Origin: Xanthomonas campestris pv. badrii
GTDB taxonomy: Bacteria; Pseudomonadota; Gammaproteobacteria; Xanthomonadales; Xanthomonadaceae
NCBI RefSeq assembly: GCF_012848175.1
Contig: NZ_CP051651.1
Span: 3,979,501-4,043,500 of the forward strand
Direction: 5' to 3'
DNA: 64,000 bases
Positions 27,000 to 36,635 of the stretch are shown here, piece after piece. Every line of letters begins with the position of its first letter. The stretch's first letter is position 1. Under the pieces are notes generated by a model. The model worked only from the letters and a program-made list of their open reading frames with translations, ran no database searches and was not told the DNA's origin. Made by a program: the position numbers and the translations under genes.

Positions 27000-27031
27000 A
27001 AAGGCAGGCGCGTTGCGCGCCGGTGCGCATT

Positions 27032-27877
27032 CTAGCGCAGCGCGGCGCAATCTAGCGACCGCTGGCGCGTTGCACCTGCGGCGCCCTGCAATGCCGCGGC
27101 CGCCAGCGTGCTGCGCACATCGAGCCACCAGCGCGACCGACCGCTGCCGCTGGGCACCAGCTGCGCAGGAAACCCCGCGCTCACCAGGCTCGCCTGGCGC
27201 CGCTCGGCGCGCTCGCGGCTCTGGTACTGCCCCAGCGCAACGGTATTGCCCTCGCCTTGGGCGATCACGTAATAGTCGCCGATGCCGGCGGCCGCAATCC
27301 GCTTGACCAGCGCCTGCGCCGCCGCGCGGTCGCCCACGTTGGGCAGCATCACCCGGAAGGTGCTGACGCCGGCGTCGGTGTCTTCGCGCACGCTGGCGCG
27401 ACTCACCTGCCCCCGCAGCCGCGTCAACGCGGCATCGGCATCGCTGCGTGCCGTGTACGGCCCGAGACTGGCGCAGCGCTCGGGCGCAAGCGGTGCTGCT
27501 GGAACCGTCGATGCCGGCGTTGCCGCGGCGGTGGCCGCGTCGACCGACGAGGCATCACGCACGGGCGGCGCCGGCGTCCCGGCCGGCGGGGGAGCCGTCC
27601 CGGCACCTGGGTTGGCGGCGTTGGCCGCAGCTGCACCCGCTGCCGTCGCGGATGCCGGCGTGCTGGAAGCCGGCATTGCGCCAGCCTCCGGTTGCGCTGC
27701 GCTGGCCAGCGACGGCCGCGGCGCACCGGTCGCCAGCATCGGCAACACCTCCAGCCGCGCCACGCCGGTTGGCTGCGGCGGTGCGGCCGGCAGTGCCGGC
27801 GGCGGCTGCATCGCCCACCACAACGCCACTCCGGCATTGAGGACGATCAGCACAACGATAAGCGCACGTACGTACAT
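27032..27877 (-). CDS. SPOR-domain protein
   Basis: A 281-residue protein with an N-terminal transmembrane anchor (residues about 4-22), a long Pro/Ala-rich linker (about 25-155), and a C-terminal SPOR-like domain (CASLGPYTARSDADAALTRLRGQ...YYVIAQGEGNTVALGQYQSRERAERRQASLVSAGF). SPOR domains bind denuded peptidoglycan at the division septum. It lies 10 bp after coaX, in the order birA-coaX-spor that recurs in related genomes. Cell-envelope role likely, exact function unknown. Confidence 0.85.
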   Translation of the reverse strand: MYVRALIVVLIVLNAGVALWWAMQPPPALPAAPPQPTGVARLEVLPMLATGAPRPSLASAAQPEAGAMPASSTPASATAAGAAAANAANPGAGTAPPPAGTPAPPVRDASSVDAATAAATPASTVPAAPLAPERCASLGPYTARSDADAALTRLRGQVSRASVREDTDAGVSTFRVMLPNVGDRAAAQALVKRIAAAGIGDYYVIAQGEGNTVALGQYQSRERAERRQASLVSAGFPAQLVPSGSGRSRWWLDVRSTLAAAALQGAAGATRQRSLDCAALR

Positions 27878-27886
27878 GCCTGGATT

Positions 27887-28615
27887 CTAAGCGCAGGACG
27901 AATCGGTCGCCCAGGTCGCCAGGCCGTCCAGCACCAGTGCGGCGCGGAAGCTGGCATCGGGCAGCAACGGCAGCAATGGCGGCGCGCCACCGCCATGCAC
28001 CAGCAGTCGCACCGGCACGCCCAGGCTGCGGTGTGCGTGATGCAGGCTGCGCTCGATCAACGCCACCGCGGCGCCGTCGCAGCCGGAGGTCAAGGCATCG
28101 TCGGTGTCGTTGGCCAGCTCGACATAGTCGCCGCCGCTGGCCGGCAGCTGCACCGCGCGCGCATGCAGCGCCTGCCGCATGGTGGTGGGCGAGGCGGCGA
28201 TGCGCCCACCGTGGTGCTGGCCGTCGGCACCGAGCACATCGATGGTCAGGGCCGTGCCCACCCCGGCCACCAGCACCGGTGCATCGCCCCGCGCACCCAG
28301 CAAGGCCAGAAACCGATCCACGCCAAACCGGCTGGGGTCTGCGTAGGCGATGCGGATGCCGGCGCAGTCGGCCACGGTGCGTGCGATGCGCACCTGCGCG
28401 AAACGCTCCTGCAGGCAGCCGATCACGCGCTGCGTCAATGCCGGCGCCGCCACGCTGGCCACGTGGGCAACGCGCCCGGATGGCAGCGCCGCCAGCGCGG
28501 CCGCATCCATCGCTTCGGCGCCATGCGCCCAGGCCTGCACCTCGCCTGCGCGGTTGCCGTGCAGCGGCGCGTACTTGAACCGCGAATTCCCCAGGTCGAA
28601 CAACCACTCGCTCAT
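27887..28615 (-). CDS. coaX: Type III pantothenate kinase
   Basis: A 242-residue type III pantothenate kinase that phosphorylates pantothenate in the first step of coenzyme A synthesis. The ASKHA-fold motifs are visible: phosphate-1 loop FDLGNSRFK, GVDRFLALLGARG, phosphate-2 segment VGTALTIDVL, and the adenosine region LVHGGGAPPL. The ATG overlaps the stop of birA (ATGA). The birA-coaX pairing is a common arrangement in proteobacteria. Confidence 0.92.
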   Translation of the reverse strand: MSEWLFDLGNSRFKYAPLHGNRAGEVQAWAHGAEAMDAAALAALPSGRVAHVASVAAPALTQRVIGCLQERFAQVRIARTVADCAGIRIAYADPSRFGVDRFLALLGARGDAPVLVAGVGTALTIDVLGADGQHHGGRIAASPTTMRQALHARAVQLPASGGDYVELANDTDDALTSGCDGAAVALIERSLHHAHRSLGVPVRLLVHGGGAPPLLPLLPDASFRAALVLDGLATWATDSSCA

Positions 28616-29577
28616 GCAGGTCTCACGCTGACTTCTCCGGAGTGGAACAGCCGTTCGGTCTCGCCCACCTGCACCCGCAAGGCGCCGTCGGCGGCCAGGC
28701 CGAGGGCGACGCCGCGATGCAGGCTGCCAGCCTCCTCCACCTGCACCGTGCGGCCGCGCAACACATCCAGCGCCGCATAACGGGTCAGGAACGCAGCCAG
28801 CCCTTGCGCTTCGAACAGGTCCAACGCCGGCAACAACGCCGACAGCACCGCGGCCACCACGGTATCGCGCGTCACTGCGCGGCCGGCCAGGGTATCCAGG
28901 TCCACCCACGGTTGGTCGATGGTGGCCGCAGCCGCTGGCGGCATATGCACGTTCAAGCCCAGGCCGATCACGGCGCGCGCGTTGCCCGCCATCTCCCCGC
29001 CGCCTTCGATCAGCAGCCCGCCCAGCTTGCGCTCGCGCGCCAGCAGGTCATTGGGCCACTTCAGGCCGACATCGGCGAACCCGCAGCCGCGCAAGGCCTC
29101 GGCGACCGCCACGCCAACTGCCAGGCTCAGCCCGGCCAGCTGCCCCAGCCCGCCGCTGAACCGGCGCGAGGCCGACAGGTAGATATGCGCGCCCAGCGGC
29201 GAGGTCCATTGCCGCCCGCGGCGACCGCGCCCGCCGGTCTGGCGCTCGGCCAGCAATACCTCCACGCCGCGCTCCGGTGCCGCACGCGCCAGCAGGCTGG
29301 TATTGGTGGATTCCAGCGTCCAGGCCACATCCAGCGCCGCCAGCCCGGCGGCGGCATCAGCGGTCATGGCGGCGCGGATGCGCGCGGCGTCCAGCAGGTC
29401 CAGCGGTGCAGCCAGCCGGTAGCCATCGCCAGCGCGTCCTTCGATCGCCACGCCTGCGGCGCGCAAATTCTGAATGCGCTTCCACACCGCGGCGCGGGTC
29501 CAGCCCGCATCACGCGCCAGCGCATCGCCGGACAGCCGGCCGCTCGCAAGTTTGGCCAGCAACGCGCGGTCGTCCAC
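28612..29577 (-). CDS. birA: Biotin-[acetyl-CoA-carboxylase] ligase / biotin operon repressor
   Basis: A protein of about 321 residues with an N-terminal winged helix (LLAKLASGRLSGDALARDAGWTRAAVWKRIQNLRAAG) and a ligase domain. Biotinyl-AMP binding motifs are GRGRRGRQWTSP and KWPNDLL, followed by KLGGLLIEGGG and a C-terminal SH3-like cap. It attaches biotin to the acetyl-CoA carboxylase carrier protein and, with the DNA-binding domain present, may repress biotin synthesis genes. The start is uncertain: GTG at 29577 (chosen, GGGA upstream) or TTG at 29592. Confidence 0.9.
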   Translation of the reverse strand: MDDRALLAKLASGRLSGDALARDAGWTRAAVWKRIQNLRAAGVAIEGRAGDGYRLAAPLDLLDAARIRAAMTADAAAGLAALDVAWTLESTNTSLLARAAPERGVEVLLAERQTGGRGRRGRQWTSPLGAHIYLSASRRFSGGLGQLAGLSLAVGVAVAEALRGCGFADVGLKWPNDLLARERKLGGLLIEGGGEMAGNARAVIGLGLNVHMPPAAAATIDQPWVDLDTLAGRAVTRDTVVAAVLSALLPALDLFEAQGLAAFLTRYAALDVLRGRTVQVEEAGSLHRGVALGLAADGALRVQVGETERLFHSGEVSVRPA

Positions 29578-29706
29578 GGCAACGGTTCCCAAATCGAGAC
29601 GCGAAAGTATGCGCCATGGCTTCCCGGCCGCCCAGCGCGGCTTGCGTGAGGGAGTGAAAACCGCGTTATGATCGGCGACTCACGCCGCTTGCCCTGGATG
29701 TGGACG

Positions 29707-29985
29707 ATGCGCCGACTCACGGTTTGCCTGCTTCTGTTGTTGGCTCCGCTTGCCGCCCTGGCATCGGACCAGTTGACCGACGGCGATCATGACAGCTGCG
29801 TCAGCTCCAACTCTGCCGCACGTGGCAGGACGCCCAACGGCGAACCGGCCACACCGGCACGCACGCCGCCACAGCACAAGCCCGCACCTGCCACCGGCGG
29901 TGGTGGCAGCGATGGCGACGGCCTGTTTCCGCGCATGCGCATGATGCCGCGCTGGCACAGCTTCCTGCCGGGCATGTTCCGCTGA
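29707..29985 (+). CDS. Small secreted protein, Gly/Pro-rich, unknown
   Basis: A 92-residue precursor with a clear signal peptide (MRRLTVCLLLLLAPLAALASD), giving about 73 mature residues that are hydrophilic and low-complexity with a Ser/Thr/Pro-rich middle, a GGGGSDGDG run and a Met/Arg-rich tail. I do not recognise it. The ATG at 29707 directly precedes the signal peptide. It lies divergent from birA and 11 bp before the MtfA-like gene on the same strand, so the two could be co-transcribed. Confidence 0.6.
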   Translation: MRRLTVCLLLLLAPLAALASDQLTDGDHDSCVSSNSAARGRTPNGEPATPARTPPQHKPAPATGGGGSDGDGLFPRMRMMPRWHSFLPGMFR

Positions 29986-29996
29986 TCCAGTGGGTG

Positions 29997-30749
29997 ATGC
30001 GCTGGCTGCGCCGGCCGCCGCTGGAGATTCCCGACGCGTTGTGGCATCCGGTCTGTACCGAGTGCGCCTGGGTGGCCGCGCTGGATCCGCTACGTCAGCA
30101 ACGCCTGCGCGCACTGTCCGCGCAGTTCCTGTATCAGAAAACCATTTCGCCGGTCGATGGCCTGCAGCTGCAGCCCCGGGATCAGGTCTTGCTGGCAGCC
30201 ACCTGCTGCCTGCCGCTGCTGGAGTTCGGGGCCGCAGGGTGGCGTGGCTGGTCGCAGCTGATCGTCTATCCCGATGCCTTCCGCGTCCAGCGCACCCACC
30301 TGGATGCGGCCGGCGTGATGCATGCCTGGGACGACGCCTTGATCGGCGAGGCCTGGGAACAGGGCCCGCTGATCGTCAGCTGGGCCGACGTGCAGGCAGA
30401 CCTGCACGACCCGTGCGCCGGGTTCAACGTGATCGTGCATGAGATGGCGCACAAGCTCGATGCCCTGGATGGCGCGCTCGATGGCACCCCGCCACTGCCG
30501 CGCGAGCTGCAGCGCCGTTGGGCACGCGATTTCCAGCAGGCCTTCGATGCGTTCTGCCAACGGGTGGAGGCCGGCGAAGACACCGAGATCGACCCGTACG
30601 CTGCCGAAGCGCCGGAGGAATTCTTCGCGGTCGTCAGCGAATACCACTTCTCCGCGCCGCAGGTGCTGGAACGCCTGATGCCAGCGGTGGCCGCACATCT
30701 GGTCGGCGTGTATGGGCCATCGCCGTTTGCGTCACCGCCGGCGCGTTGA
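29997..30749 (+). CDS. MtfA-like zinc-dependent peptidase
   Basis: A 250-residue soluble protein of the MtfA family. The zincin motif HEMAHKLD is intact, with the third-ligand region EAPEEFFAVVSEYHF downstream, and the N-terminal segment includes FLYQKTISPVDGLQL. E. coli MtfA binds the Mlc repressor to modulate ptsG and has aminopeptidase-like activity; whether it does so here is unknown. A GTG precedes the ATG by one codon. Confidence 0.9.
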   Translation: MRWLRRPPLEIPDALWHPVCTECAWVAALDPLRQQRLRALSAQFLYQKTISPVDGLQLQPRDQVLLAATCCLPLLEFGAAGWRGWSQLIVYPDAFRVQRTHLDAAGVMHAWDDALIGEAWEQGPLIVSWADVQADLHDPCAGFNVIVHEMAHKLDALDGALDGTPPLPRELQRRWARDFQQAFDAFCQRVEAGEDTEIDPYAAEAPEEFFAVVSEYHFSAPQVLERLMPAVAAHLVGVYGPSPFASPPAR

Positions 30750-30861
30750 GGGCGCTGCGCGGTGGCGGTGGCTGTTTCGTGCTCGAGCCATCGCTTGCGA
30801 CGCAGGTAGTGCAGCCAGCCGCTTCGACAACTGCGCAAACACCATCGCCGGTCGGCGCGCC

Positions 30862-32046
30862 CTACACCAGGCCAAGATCCCGCGGCGTCGCGCCCGGGAA
30901 CACACGTTCCAGCTGCGCTGGCGAGAGCCCCCACAGCCGCTGCAGCACGCCGCCGAACAGGCTGCGGTAATTGGTCAGCACCGGATAATCGCGATTCTGC
31001 AGCAGCTGCGCCTGTTCCACGGCAACCTGTTCGCCCGCGATGCGCCCGCCGTGCACGCCGCCGCCCAACGCCCAGTAGGTGGTGCCATGGCCATGGTCGG
31101 TGCCCTTGCTGCCGTTCTCGCGGAAGGTGCGGCCGAACTCGGAAATCACCACTACCACGGTGTCGTTCCAGGCTGGACCCAATGCATCGGCGTACGCAGC
31201 CAAGCCTTCGCCCAGGTTGCGCAAATTGTTGGCCAGGCCGCCTGCGACACTGCCCTGGTTGGCATGCGTATCCCAGCCGCCGACATCGACGAACCCCAGG
31301 CGATAGCGCTCGCGCATCAAGCTCGCCATGCGCCGGGTTTCATCGGCAAACGTGCGCGCACTGGCGGCGCCACGCCCGGCCTGCTCCATCTCCTCGCGCA
31401 GCTGCGCGGTGACCTGCTGACGCAACGCCAGGCCGTCGCGCGCCGCGGCCGCCAGCGGCGTGCTGTCGTACATCTGCGACAGGATCTGCGCCTGGCGCGC
31501 GTCCAGTCCGCCCTTGCCGATGCCCCTCAACGACACGTTGGGCAGATCGCCGCCGCCTTGAAAGGTCAGCGGCAGCGAATCGGTGAAGGCAATCGCCGGC
31601 ACGCCGCTGAGTACACCCGACAGGCGCGCCATGAAACCGGAACGGTAATCGCGATGCTTGCCGGCCTGGCCGGATTCGATATCGTCCTGGGTTTCGAAAT
31701 GGCTGCGCGAGGTGTCGTCGGTGCCGGCGAACGGCACGAACGCCAGTTGCCGGCGTTGCCACAGCGGCAGCAGCGCATCGCGCATCACCGGATTCAGACC
31801 CCACTGCGCATCCAGCGCGATGGCGCTATCGGGATTTGCAGGATCCGGCCGCGCAATCGCCAGCGTGGGCCGCGACTGGTAATAGAAATCGCTGGCATGC
31901 GGCACCAGCAGGTTATTGCTGTCGTAGCCGCCACGCAGGAACACCACCAGCAAGCGCGCACTGTCGCGCGGGGCGGCAAACAGGCGGCCGGTCCACGGCA
32001 GGCTCGCGGCGGCGGCAGAGGCAAGCAGAAAACGACGACGTTGCAT
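30862..32046 (-). CDS. DUF1501 protein with Tat-like signal
   Basis: A 394-residue exported protein of the DUF1501 family, alkaline-phosphatase-like fold. The N-terminus MQRRRFLLASAAAASLPWTGRLFA carries a twin-arginine-type signal. Family motifs include VVFLRGGYDSNNLLVP, SHFETQDDIESG, VGGWDTHANQG and ISEFGRTFRENGSKGTDHGHG with metal-binding Asp/His residues. It lies 40 bp after a DUF1800 gene. This pair is widespread and always linked; its reaction is not established. Confidence 0.92.
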   Translation of the reverse strand: MQRRRFLLASAAAASLPWTGRLFAAPRDSARLLVVFLRGGYDSNNLLVPHASDFYYQSRPTLAIARPDPANPDSAIALDAQWGLNPVMRDALLPLWQRRQLAFVPFAGTDDTSRSHFETQDDIESGQAGKHRDYRSGFMARLSGVLSGVPAIAFTDSLPLTFQGGGDLPNVSLRGIGKGGLDARQAQILSQMYDSTPLAAAARDGLALRQQVTAQLREEMEQAGRGAASARTFADETRRMASLMRERYRLGFVDVGGWDTHANQGSVAGGLANNLRNLGEGLAAYADALGPAWNDTVVVVISEFGRTFRENGSKGTDHGHGTTYWALGGGVHGGRIAGEQVAVEQAQLLQNRDYPVLTNYRSLFGGVLQRLWGLSPAQLERVFPGATPRDLGLV

Positions 32047-32086
32047 GAGGGTTCTCCTGCGGCGATGACACACCGCCTGCGGTGAA

Positions 32087-33673
32087 TCAGCGATAGTTGA
32101 AATCCGGCGACGACAACAGGAAGCCATTCCACTCCGCCGGCGAGCGCGCCTGCTCCAGCGCCTGCCGCGTCCCCGCCGACACCGACGGTGCCAACCAGCG
32201 ATACGATGCGCGCGCATCGATCTGCGTCAGTGCGGGAATCGGCGTATCGGTATCGCCCTCGCGCCGGAACAATTGCTTGGGCCCACTGCCCAGCGAACGC
32301 GCCACCTCGAACCGGCGTGCCAGTTGCCCGGAGCTGGTCCAGGCCTGCGATTGCAGCGACCACCCATCCGGGGTGATGCGGCCGAACAACGGCTCGCCCA
32401 GTTGCTGCACCCAGCTTGCCATCGGTGCGGCATTGATCACCGGCTGGTCCTCGTAGGCCAGCCGCATCGCCGACACCACGAAGCGGTTCGGGTCCTTGAA
32501 CTTGCGCGGTTGCGCCTGTGCAAATTCCGCAGACGCCAGCATGGTCTGCATGACCTTGGCGATATCGCCATCGCTGCGCTGGAACGTGCTGGCCATGCGC
32601 GCAACCAATGCAGCCGGTGGCGTGTCGCTGACGAAATACTCGGCCAGGCGTTGCGACACGAAATGCGCGCAAGCCGGCTGGCGCACCAGCAGGTGTACCG
32701 CCTGTTCGATCTCATCCAGCCCACCACCGACAATGCGCTGGCCCAGCAGCAGTTTGTCGCCGGGCTGATGGCGCGCCGGATTGAATTCGAACAATCCCTT
32801 GCGCACCACTGGCGGCTGACCGGGCTTGGTCGCCGGCAGCGGCGGCGCACCCTCTGCCTTGATCGGCACCAAGCCAGCGCCGGTGAGGATCAAGGCCAGC
32901 TGTTGCACATCCTGCTGGCTGTAGCCGCCATGCACGCCCAGCGTGTGCAGCTCCATCAGCTCGCGCGCGTAGTTCTCGTTGACCTTGCCCTTGGCGTTCT
33001 TGGCGTTATCCAGATATTCCAGCATCGCCGGGCTTTCCAGCGTGGCCATCACCAGATCGGCAAACTTGCCGGTGGCGTTGGGGCGGATCGCGTTTTCCAT
33101 GTAATCGGCCGCCATCCACTTCACCCGGCCCTTGTCGGCATACACGCTGAAGTGATTGAGCCAGAACCACACCAGTTGCTCGCGCAATTGATCCGGCGCG
33201 TACACCGCCCGCAACAGCTGGGCCTGACGGGCCTGGGTGAGCATCTGCCCGCCGCGTGCCTGCCAGTCCTTGCGCAGGGCGGCCTTTTCGTCGCCATCGG
33301 GCATGCCCTGCAGGCGGATCTTGTCGGCCTCGTACTGGGTCAGCAGGCTCACCAGGGGCGTATGCAGCGCATCGAACTGTTGCAGCTGTGCGCGGATGGG
33401 TGCCGGCAACACGGCATCGTCGCTGGGCTGCAGCAGCAGCGTGGCGTAGCGCTTGGGGCCGAGCCGCCGCAACTGGGTTGCGCTCTGGCCGTCCACGCCG
33501 TAGGTGGCGCGCTGCAGCCAACGCGTCTGCGTTGCCGTCAGCGGTGTGTCGGCAGCGTGGCCGATGATGGCGCAAGCACAGCCGGCAACCAGCAACGGGA
33601 TGCGCCAGCGTCGGCGACGCACACCCGCATGGCGCATATCCACGCCAGGTGCCTGTACAACACGCTTGACCAT
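32087..33673 (-). CDS. DUF1800 protein
   Basis: A protein of about 528 residues of the DUF1800 family. The N-terminus has an arginine-rich stretch followed by a hydrophobic signal (RRRRWRIPLLVAGCACAIIGHAA), so it is exported with its DUF1501 partner encoded downstream. Family landmarks are LVWFWLNHFSVYADKG, NENYARELMELHTLGVHGGYSQQDVQQLALILTG, and HFVSQRLAEYFVSD. The start is uncertain: ATG at 33673 (GGAG six bases upstream, chosen), 33685 or 33637. Confidence 0.9.
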   Translation of the reverse strand: MVKRVVQAPGVDMRHAGVRRRRWRIPLLVAGCACAIIGHAADTPLTATQTRWLQRATYGVDGQSATQLRRLGPKRYATLLLQPSDDAVLPAPIRAQLQQFDALHTPLVSLLTQYEADKIRLQGMPDGDEKAALRKDWQARGGQMLTQARQAQLLRAVYAPDQLREQLVWFWLNHFSVYADKGRVKWMAADYMENAIRPNATGKFADLVMATLESPAMLEYLDNAKNAKGKVNENYARELMELHTLGVHGGYSQQDVQQLALILTGAGLVPIKAEGAPPLPATKPGQPPVVRKGLFEFNPARHQPGDKLLLGQRIVGGGLDEIEQAVHLLVRQPACAHFVSQRLAEYFVSDTPPAALVARMASTFQRSDGDIAKVMQTMLASAEFAQAQPRKFKDPNRFVVSAMRLAYEDQPVINAAPMASWVQQLGEPLFGRITPDGWSLQSQAWTSSGQLARRFEVARSLGSGPKQLFRREGDTDTPIPALTQIDARASYRWLAPSVSAGTRQALEQARSPAEWNGFLLSSPDFNYR

Positions 33674-33795
33674 GCGGCTCTCCATCGCGACATCCTGCAA
33701 CCGGACCAGTATGGTCAAGCCAACGCACGAGGCGTTAAACGGTTGTCGGAGCCTTCGCCGCCATTGCCGAAGAGTTCATCGCATTAGGCCAGGCG

Positions 33796-35211
33796 TCACA
33801 GTCCCGGCGGCAGGGTCACGTCGAAGCGGGCGCCGCCCAGTTCCTGCGAACGCACCACCTGCAGCTCGCCGCGGTAGGCCTTGATCAAATCCTGAACGAT
33901 CGACATGCCGATGCCGTGGCCCTGCACGCGCTCATCGCCCCGCACGCCACGCTGCAGGATCTTGGCGACATCTTCCGGCGCGATGCCAGGGCCATCGTCT
34001 TCCACCGACAGGATCAGCCCGGCACGCCGGCTCCCGGTGGTGGGACCAGGCTGGGCGGTCAGCAGCACGCGGCTGCGCGCCCACTTGAAGCCGTTCTCCA
34101 GCAGGTTGCCGAGCAGTTCCTGCAGATCGCCCGGCTCGCCATGGAAACGCGCCTCCGGCGAGATATCGAACTCGCACAGCACGCCTTTGACCGAATACAC
34201 CTTCTCCAGCCCGCGGACGATTTCTTCGGCGGTCGGCTCGATCGGCAGTGGCGCGGCAAACAGCTTGTGGCCGCTGGAGGCCGCGCGCGCCAGCTGATAC
34301 GACACCAGGTCGTTCATGCGACGCAGCTGCACGTCCATTTCTTCGTGCAGATCGCGCTCGGAGGCACCGCTGTCCAGCTGGGTGCGCAGCACCGCGATCG
34401 GCGTCTTGAGGCTATGCGCCAGGTCGGCCAGCGTATTGCGTTGGCGCTCCAGATTATCGCGCTCGCTCTCGATGAAGGCATTGATGCTGTCGGTCAACGG
34501 CTCCAGCTCGCGCGGATGCTGTTCGCTCATGCGCTGGATCTCGCCGCGCTGCACCTTGGTCAGCTCGTTGATGACCCGCCGCAGCGGGCGCAGGCTCCAT
34601 TGCAGGATGAAGGCCTGCAGGACCAGCAACACCACACCGGCACTGCCCAGGTAGAACCACACCGCGCCCCGGAACACGCGCAGCTGCGCGCCCATCGAAC
34701 GGGCGTCTTCCATCACGTAGATGGTGTATGGAATCTCGCCGCCGTGCTCACGCTCGACATAGCTCACGCCCAGGCCATAGCGATACAACTGGCCCACGCT
34801 GCCGTCGATCTGGGTCATTTCCAGCGGGCCGATGAATTCTTCCTGCCGCGGCTCGAGCATGCGGCCATGCGGAATATTCGGCCCTTCGGCCGACATCGAG
34901 GTCCAGCTTTCATCCGGCCGCACGACTTCGACGTATAGCCCGCCACCGGGCACATCGAAACGCGGATCCGGCGGCTGTCCGCCGATATACAGCGAGCCGT
35001 CGCGAACGAAATCGATATTGGCCGCGTAGGCGGAGGCGTAATTCTTCAACCGCTCGCGCAGGTTGCGCTCGGCGGTGTCGGCGAACGCGACATCCAGCGC
35101 ATAACCGGCCAGTGCCAGGAAGGCCACCAGGCTAAGGCTGGCGGCCAGCAGCTGGCGCGCCTGCAAGGAGCGCGGGCGCCAGCGTTTGTACCATTTGGAG
35201 CGCCCCGGCAC
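33796..35211 (-). CDS. phoQ: PhoQ-type sensor histidine kinase
   Basis: A 471-residue inner-membrane sensor kinase starting at a GTG with AGGA upstream. TM1 spans about residues 21-43, a periplasmic sensor domain about 44-182, TM2 about 184-204, then a HAMP region. His266 in TLADLAHSLKTPIAVL is the phosphoacceptor. The ATPase domain shows LLGNLLENGFKWA (N box), VEDDGPGI (G1) and GHGIGMSIVQDL (G2). The domain order and text match the PhoQ branch. It is 29 bp downstream of phoP. In X. oryzae the PhoP/PhoQ pair responds to low calcium and influences virulence regulators. Confidence 0.9.
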   Translation of the reverse strand: MPGRSKWYKRWRPRSLQARQLLAASLSLVAFLALAGYALDVAFADTAERNLRERLKNYASAYAANIDFVRDGSLYIGGQPPDPRFDVPGGGLYVEVVRPDESWTSMSAEGPNIPHGRMLEPRQEEFIGPLEMTQIDGSVGQLYRYGLGVSYVEREHGGEIPYTIYVMEDARSMGAQLRVFRGAVWFYLGSAGVVLLVLQAFILQWSLRPLRRVINELTKVQRGEIQRMSEQHPRELEPLTDSINAFIESERDNLERQRNTLADLAHSLKTPIAVLRTQLDSGASERDLHEEMDVQLRRMNDLVSYQLARAASSGHKLFAAPLPIEPTAEEIVRGLEKVYSVKGVLCEFDISPEARFHGEPGDLQELLGNLLENGFKWARSRVLLTAQPGPTTGSRRAGLILSVEDDGPGIAPEDVAKILQRGVRGDERVQGHGIGMSIVQDLIKAYRGELQVVRSQELGGARFDVTLPPGL

Positions 35212-35240
35212 GAAATCGTCCTGCTTGCCGACGTGCGATC

Positions 35241-35924
35241 TCAGCCTTCTGTACGCGGGATGGCGAAGCGGTAGCCGCGGCCGCGTACGGTCTCGATCGG
35301 CTTCAACTCACCATCGGGGTCGAGCTTCTTGCGCAGGCGGCCGATGAATACTTCCAGCACATTGGAGTCGCGGTCGAAATCCTGCTGATAGATGTGCTCG
35401 GTGAGGTCGGCCTTGGAGACCAGTTCGCCGGCATGCATCATCAGGTATTCCAGCACCTTGTACTCATAGCTGGTCAGATCGACATTGGCACCATTGACGC
35501 TGACCGTCTGTGCCGCCAGATCCAGCGCCACCGGGCCGCATTCCAGCGTCGGCTTGCTCCAGCCCGCCGCACGACGCAGCAACGCGTTGACGCGCGCCAG
35601 CAGCTCCTCGACATGGAACGGCTTGACCAGGTAATCGTCGGCGCCCTGCTTGAGCCCTTCGACCTTGTCCTGCCAGCTGGAACGCGCGGTCAGGATCAGC
35701 ACCGGGAATTTCTTGCCTTCGTCGCGCAGCGCCTTGATCAGTTCCATGCCCGACATCTTGGGCAGGCCCAGGTCGATGATGCCGACGTCGAACGGCACTT
35801 CGCGGCCCATGTAGAGGCCTTCTTCGCCGTCTTGTGCAGCGTCGACAGCAAAGCCTTCACGCTTCAGGCGCGCGGCAAGGGTCTCGCGCAGCGGAGCTTC
35901 GTCTTCGACCAAAAGAATACGCAT
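35241..35924 (-). CDS. phoP: PhoP-type OmpR-family response regulator
   Basis: A 227-residue response regulator. The receiver domain has acidic residues EDE at 7-9, phosphoacceptor Asp51 (IIDLGLP), switch Thr in LTARSS and Lys in YLVKPF. The C-terminal winged helix (about 125-222) includes LTSYEYKVLEYLMMHAGELVSKADLTEHIYQQDFDRDSNVLEVFIGRLRKKL, typical of PhoP. It leads phoQ with a 29-bp gap, and a PepSY protein gene lies 71 bp upstream in the same direction. Confidence 0.93.
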   Translation of the reverse strand: MRILLVEDEAPLRETLAARLKREGFAVDAAQDGEEGLYMGREVPFDVGIIDLGLPKMSGMELIKALRDEGKKFPVLILTARSSWQDKVEGLKQGADDYLVKPFHVEELLARVNALLRRAAGWSKPTLECGPVALDLAAQTVSVNGANVDLTSYEYKVLEYLMMHAGELVSKADLTEHIYQQDFDRDSNVLEVFIGRLRKKLDPDGELKPIETVRGRGYRFAIPRTEG

Positions 35925-35995
35925 GCACTCTCCCTAGTTACGTTATCGGCCGGCGGCCGGGGAATTTATGAGACTGAACGTGGGACTATCTACGC

Positions 35996-36358
35996 TCAGT
36001 GGTTATCGTCGCGTGGTGGCACGTCGGGCGCAGCCGGGTTGCGCGGTGGCGCAGACTGGGTCTGCTCCGGCTCGTACACGGTGTGCACGCGTCCGTCCTT
36101 CATGTACTTGACCCGGTTGAGATTGCCGCCGTCGAACGGCACGCGCTCTGCACCCAGGATCTGTCCACCGGTAGACCGCTGCACGTGGCGGATGGTGTCC
36201 GACAGGGTGCGGCTGCCGCCGCGCGCCGATGCCGGCATCGCGTCGCGCCCGCCCTGCCCCATCGGCGGGTAGCCCTGACTCCATGCCGACGGCGCAGCCG
36301 TGGCAGCCCAGAGGGCAACCAGGACAACAGAGCGAGCGCGGCTGAGGGAATGGGTCAC
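35996..36358 (-). CDS. Periplasmic PepSY-like protein upstream of phoPQ
   Basis: A 120-residue exported protein with a signal peptide (VVLVALWAATAAPSAWSQ) and a C-terminal segment resembling a PepSY domain: DTIRHVQRSTGGQILGAERVPFDGGNLNRVKYMKDGRVHTVYEPE. PepSY domains often inhibit proteases or modulate sensor activity. Its place directly upstream of phoP on the same strand suggests it is co-transcribed or PhoP-regulated and may feed signal to PhoQ in the periplasm; this is inferred only from position. Confidence 0.75.
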   Translation of the reverse strand: MTHSLSRARSVVLVALWAATAAPSAWSQGYPPMGQGGRDAMPASARGGSRTLSDTIRHVQRSTGGQILGAERVPFDGGNLNRVKYMKDGRVHTVYEPEQTQSAPPRNPAAPDVPPRDDNH

Positions 36359-36635
36359 AACTGGATCCTAGCGGGTTGTTCAGGAACATTCAAAATTCGT
36401 GAAACCGGCCGCACATCACACTGCAGCTGGAACCAGAAATTGAGCCAAATTCTTGATTTTGGGGGGTGAATCCGATCTGAACTTTTTAGCTTCGTGTTAA
36501 CACCATTCAGTGAAATGAATGTCGGCGAGGGGTATAGCCCCTATCCACGGGCGTTCCCACCACCCGGGCAAGCCGGGAAACGAGTCAAACCGGACATTTG
36601 CGCCACCCGTTCAGCTGATGCAAGTGCCGGGCCAC

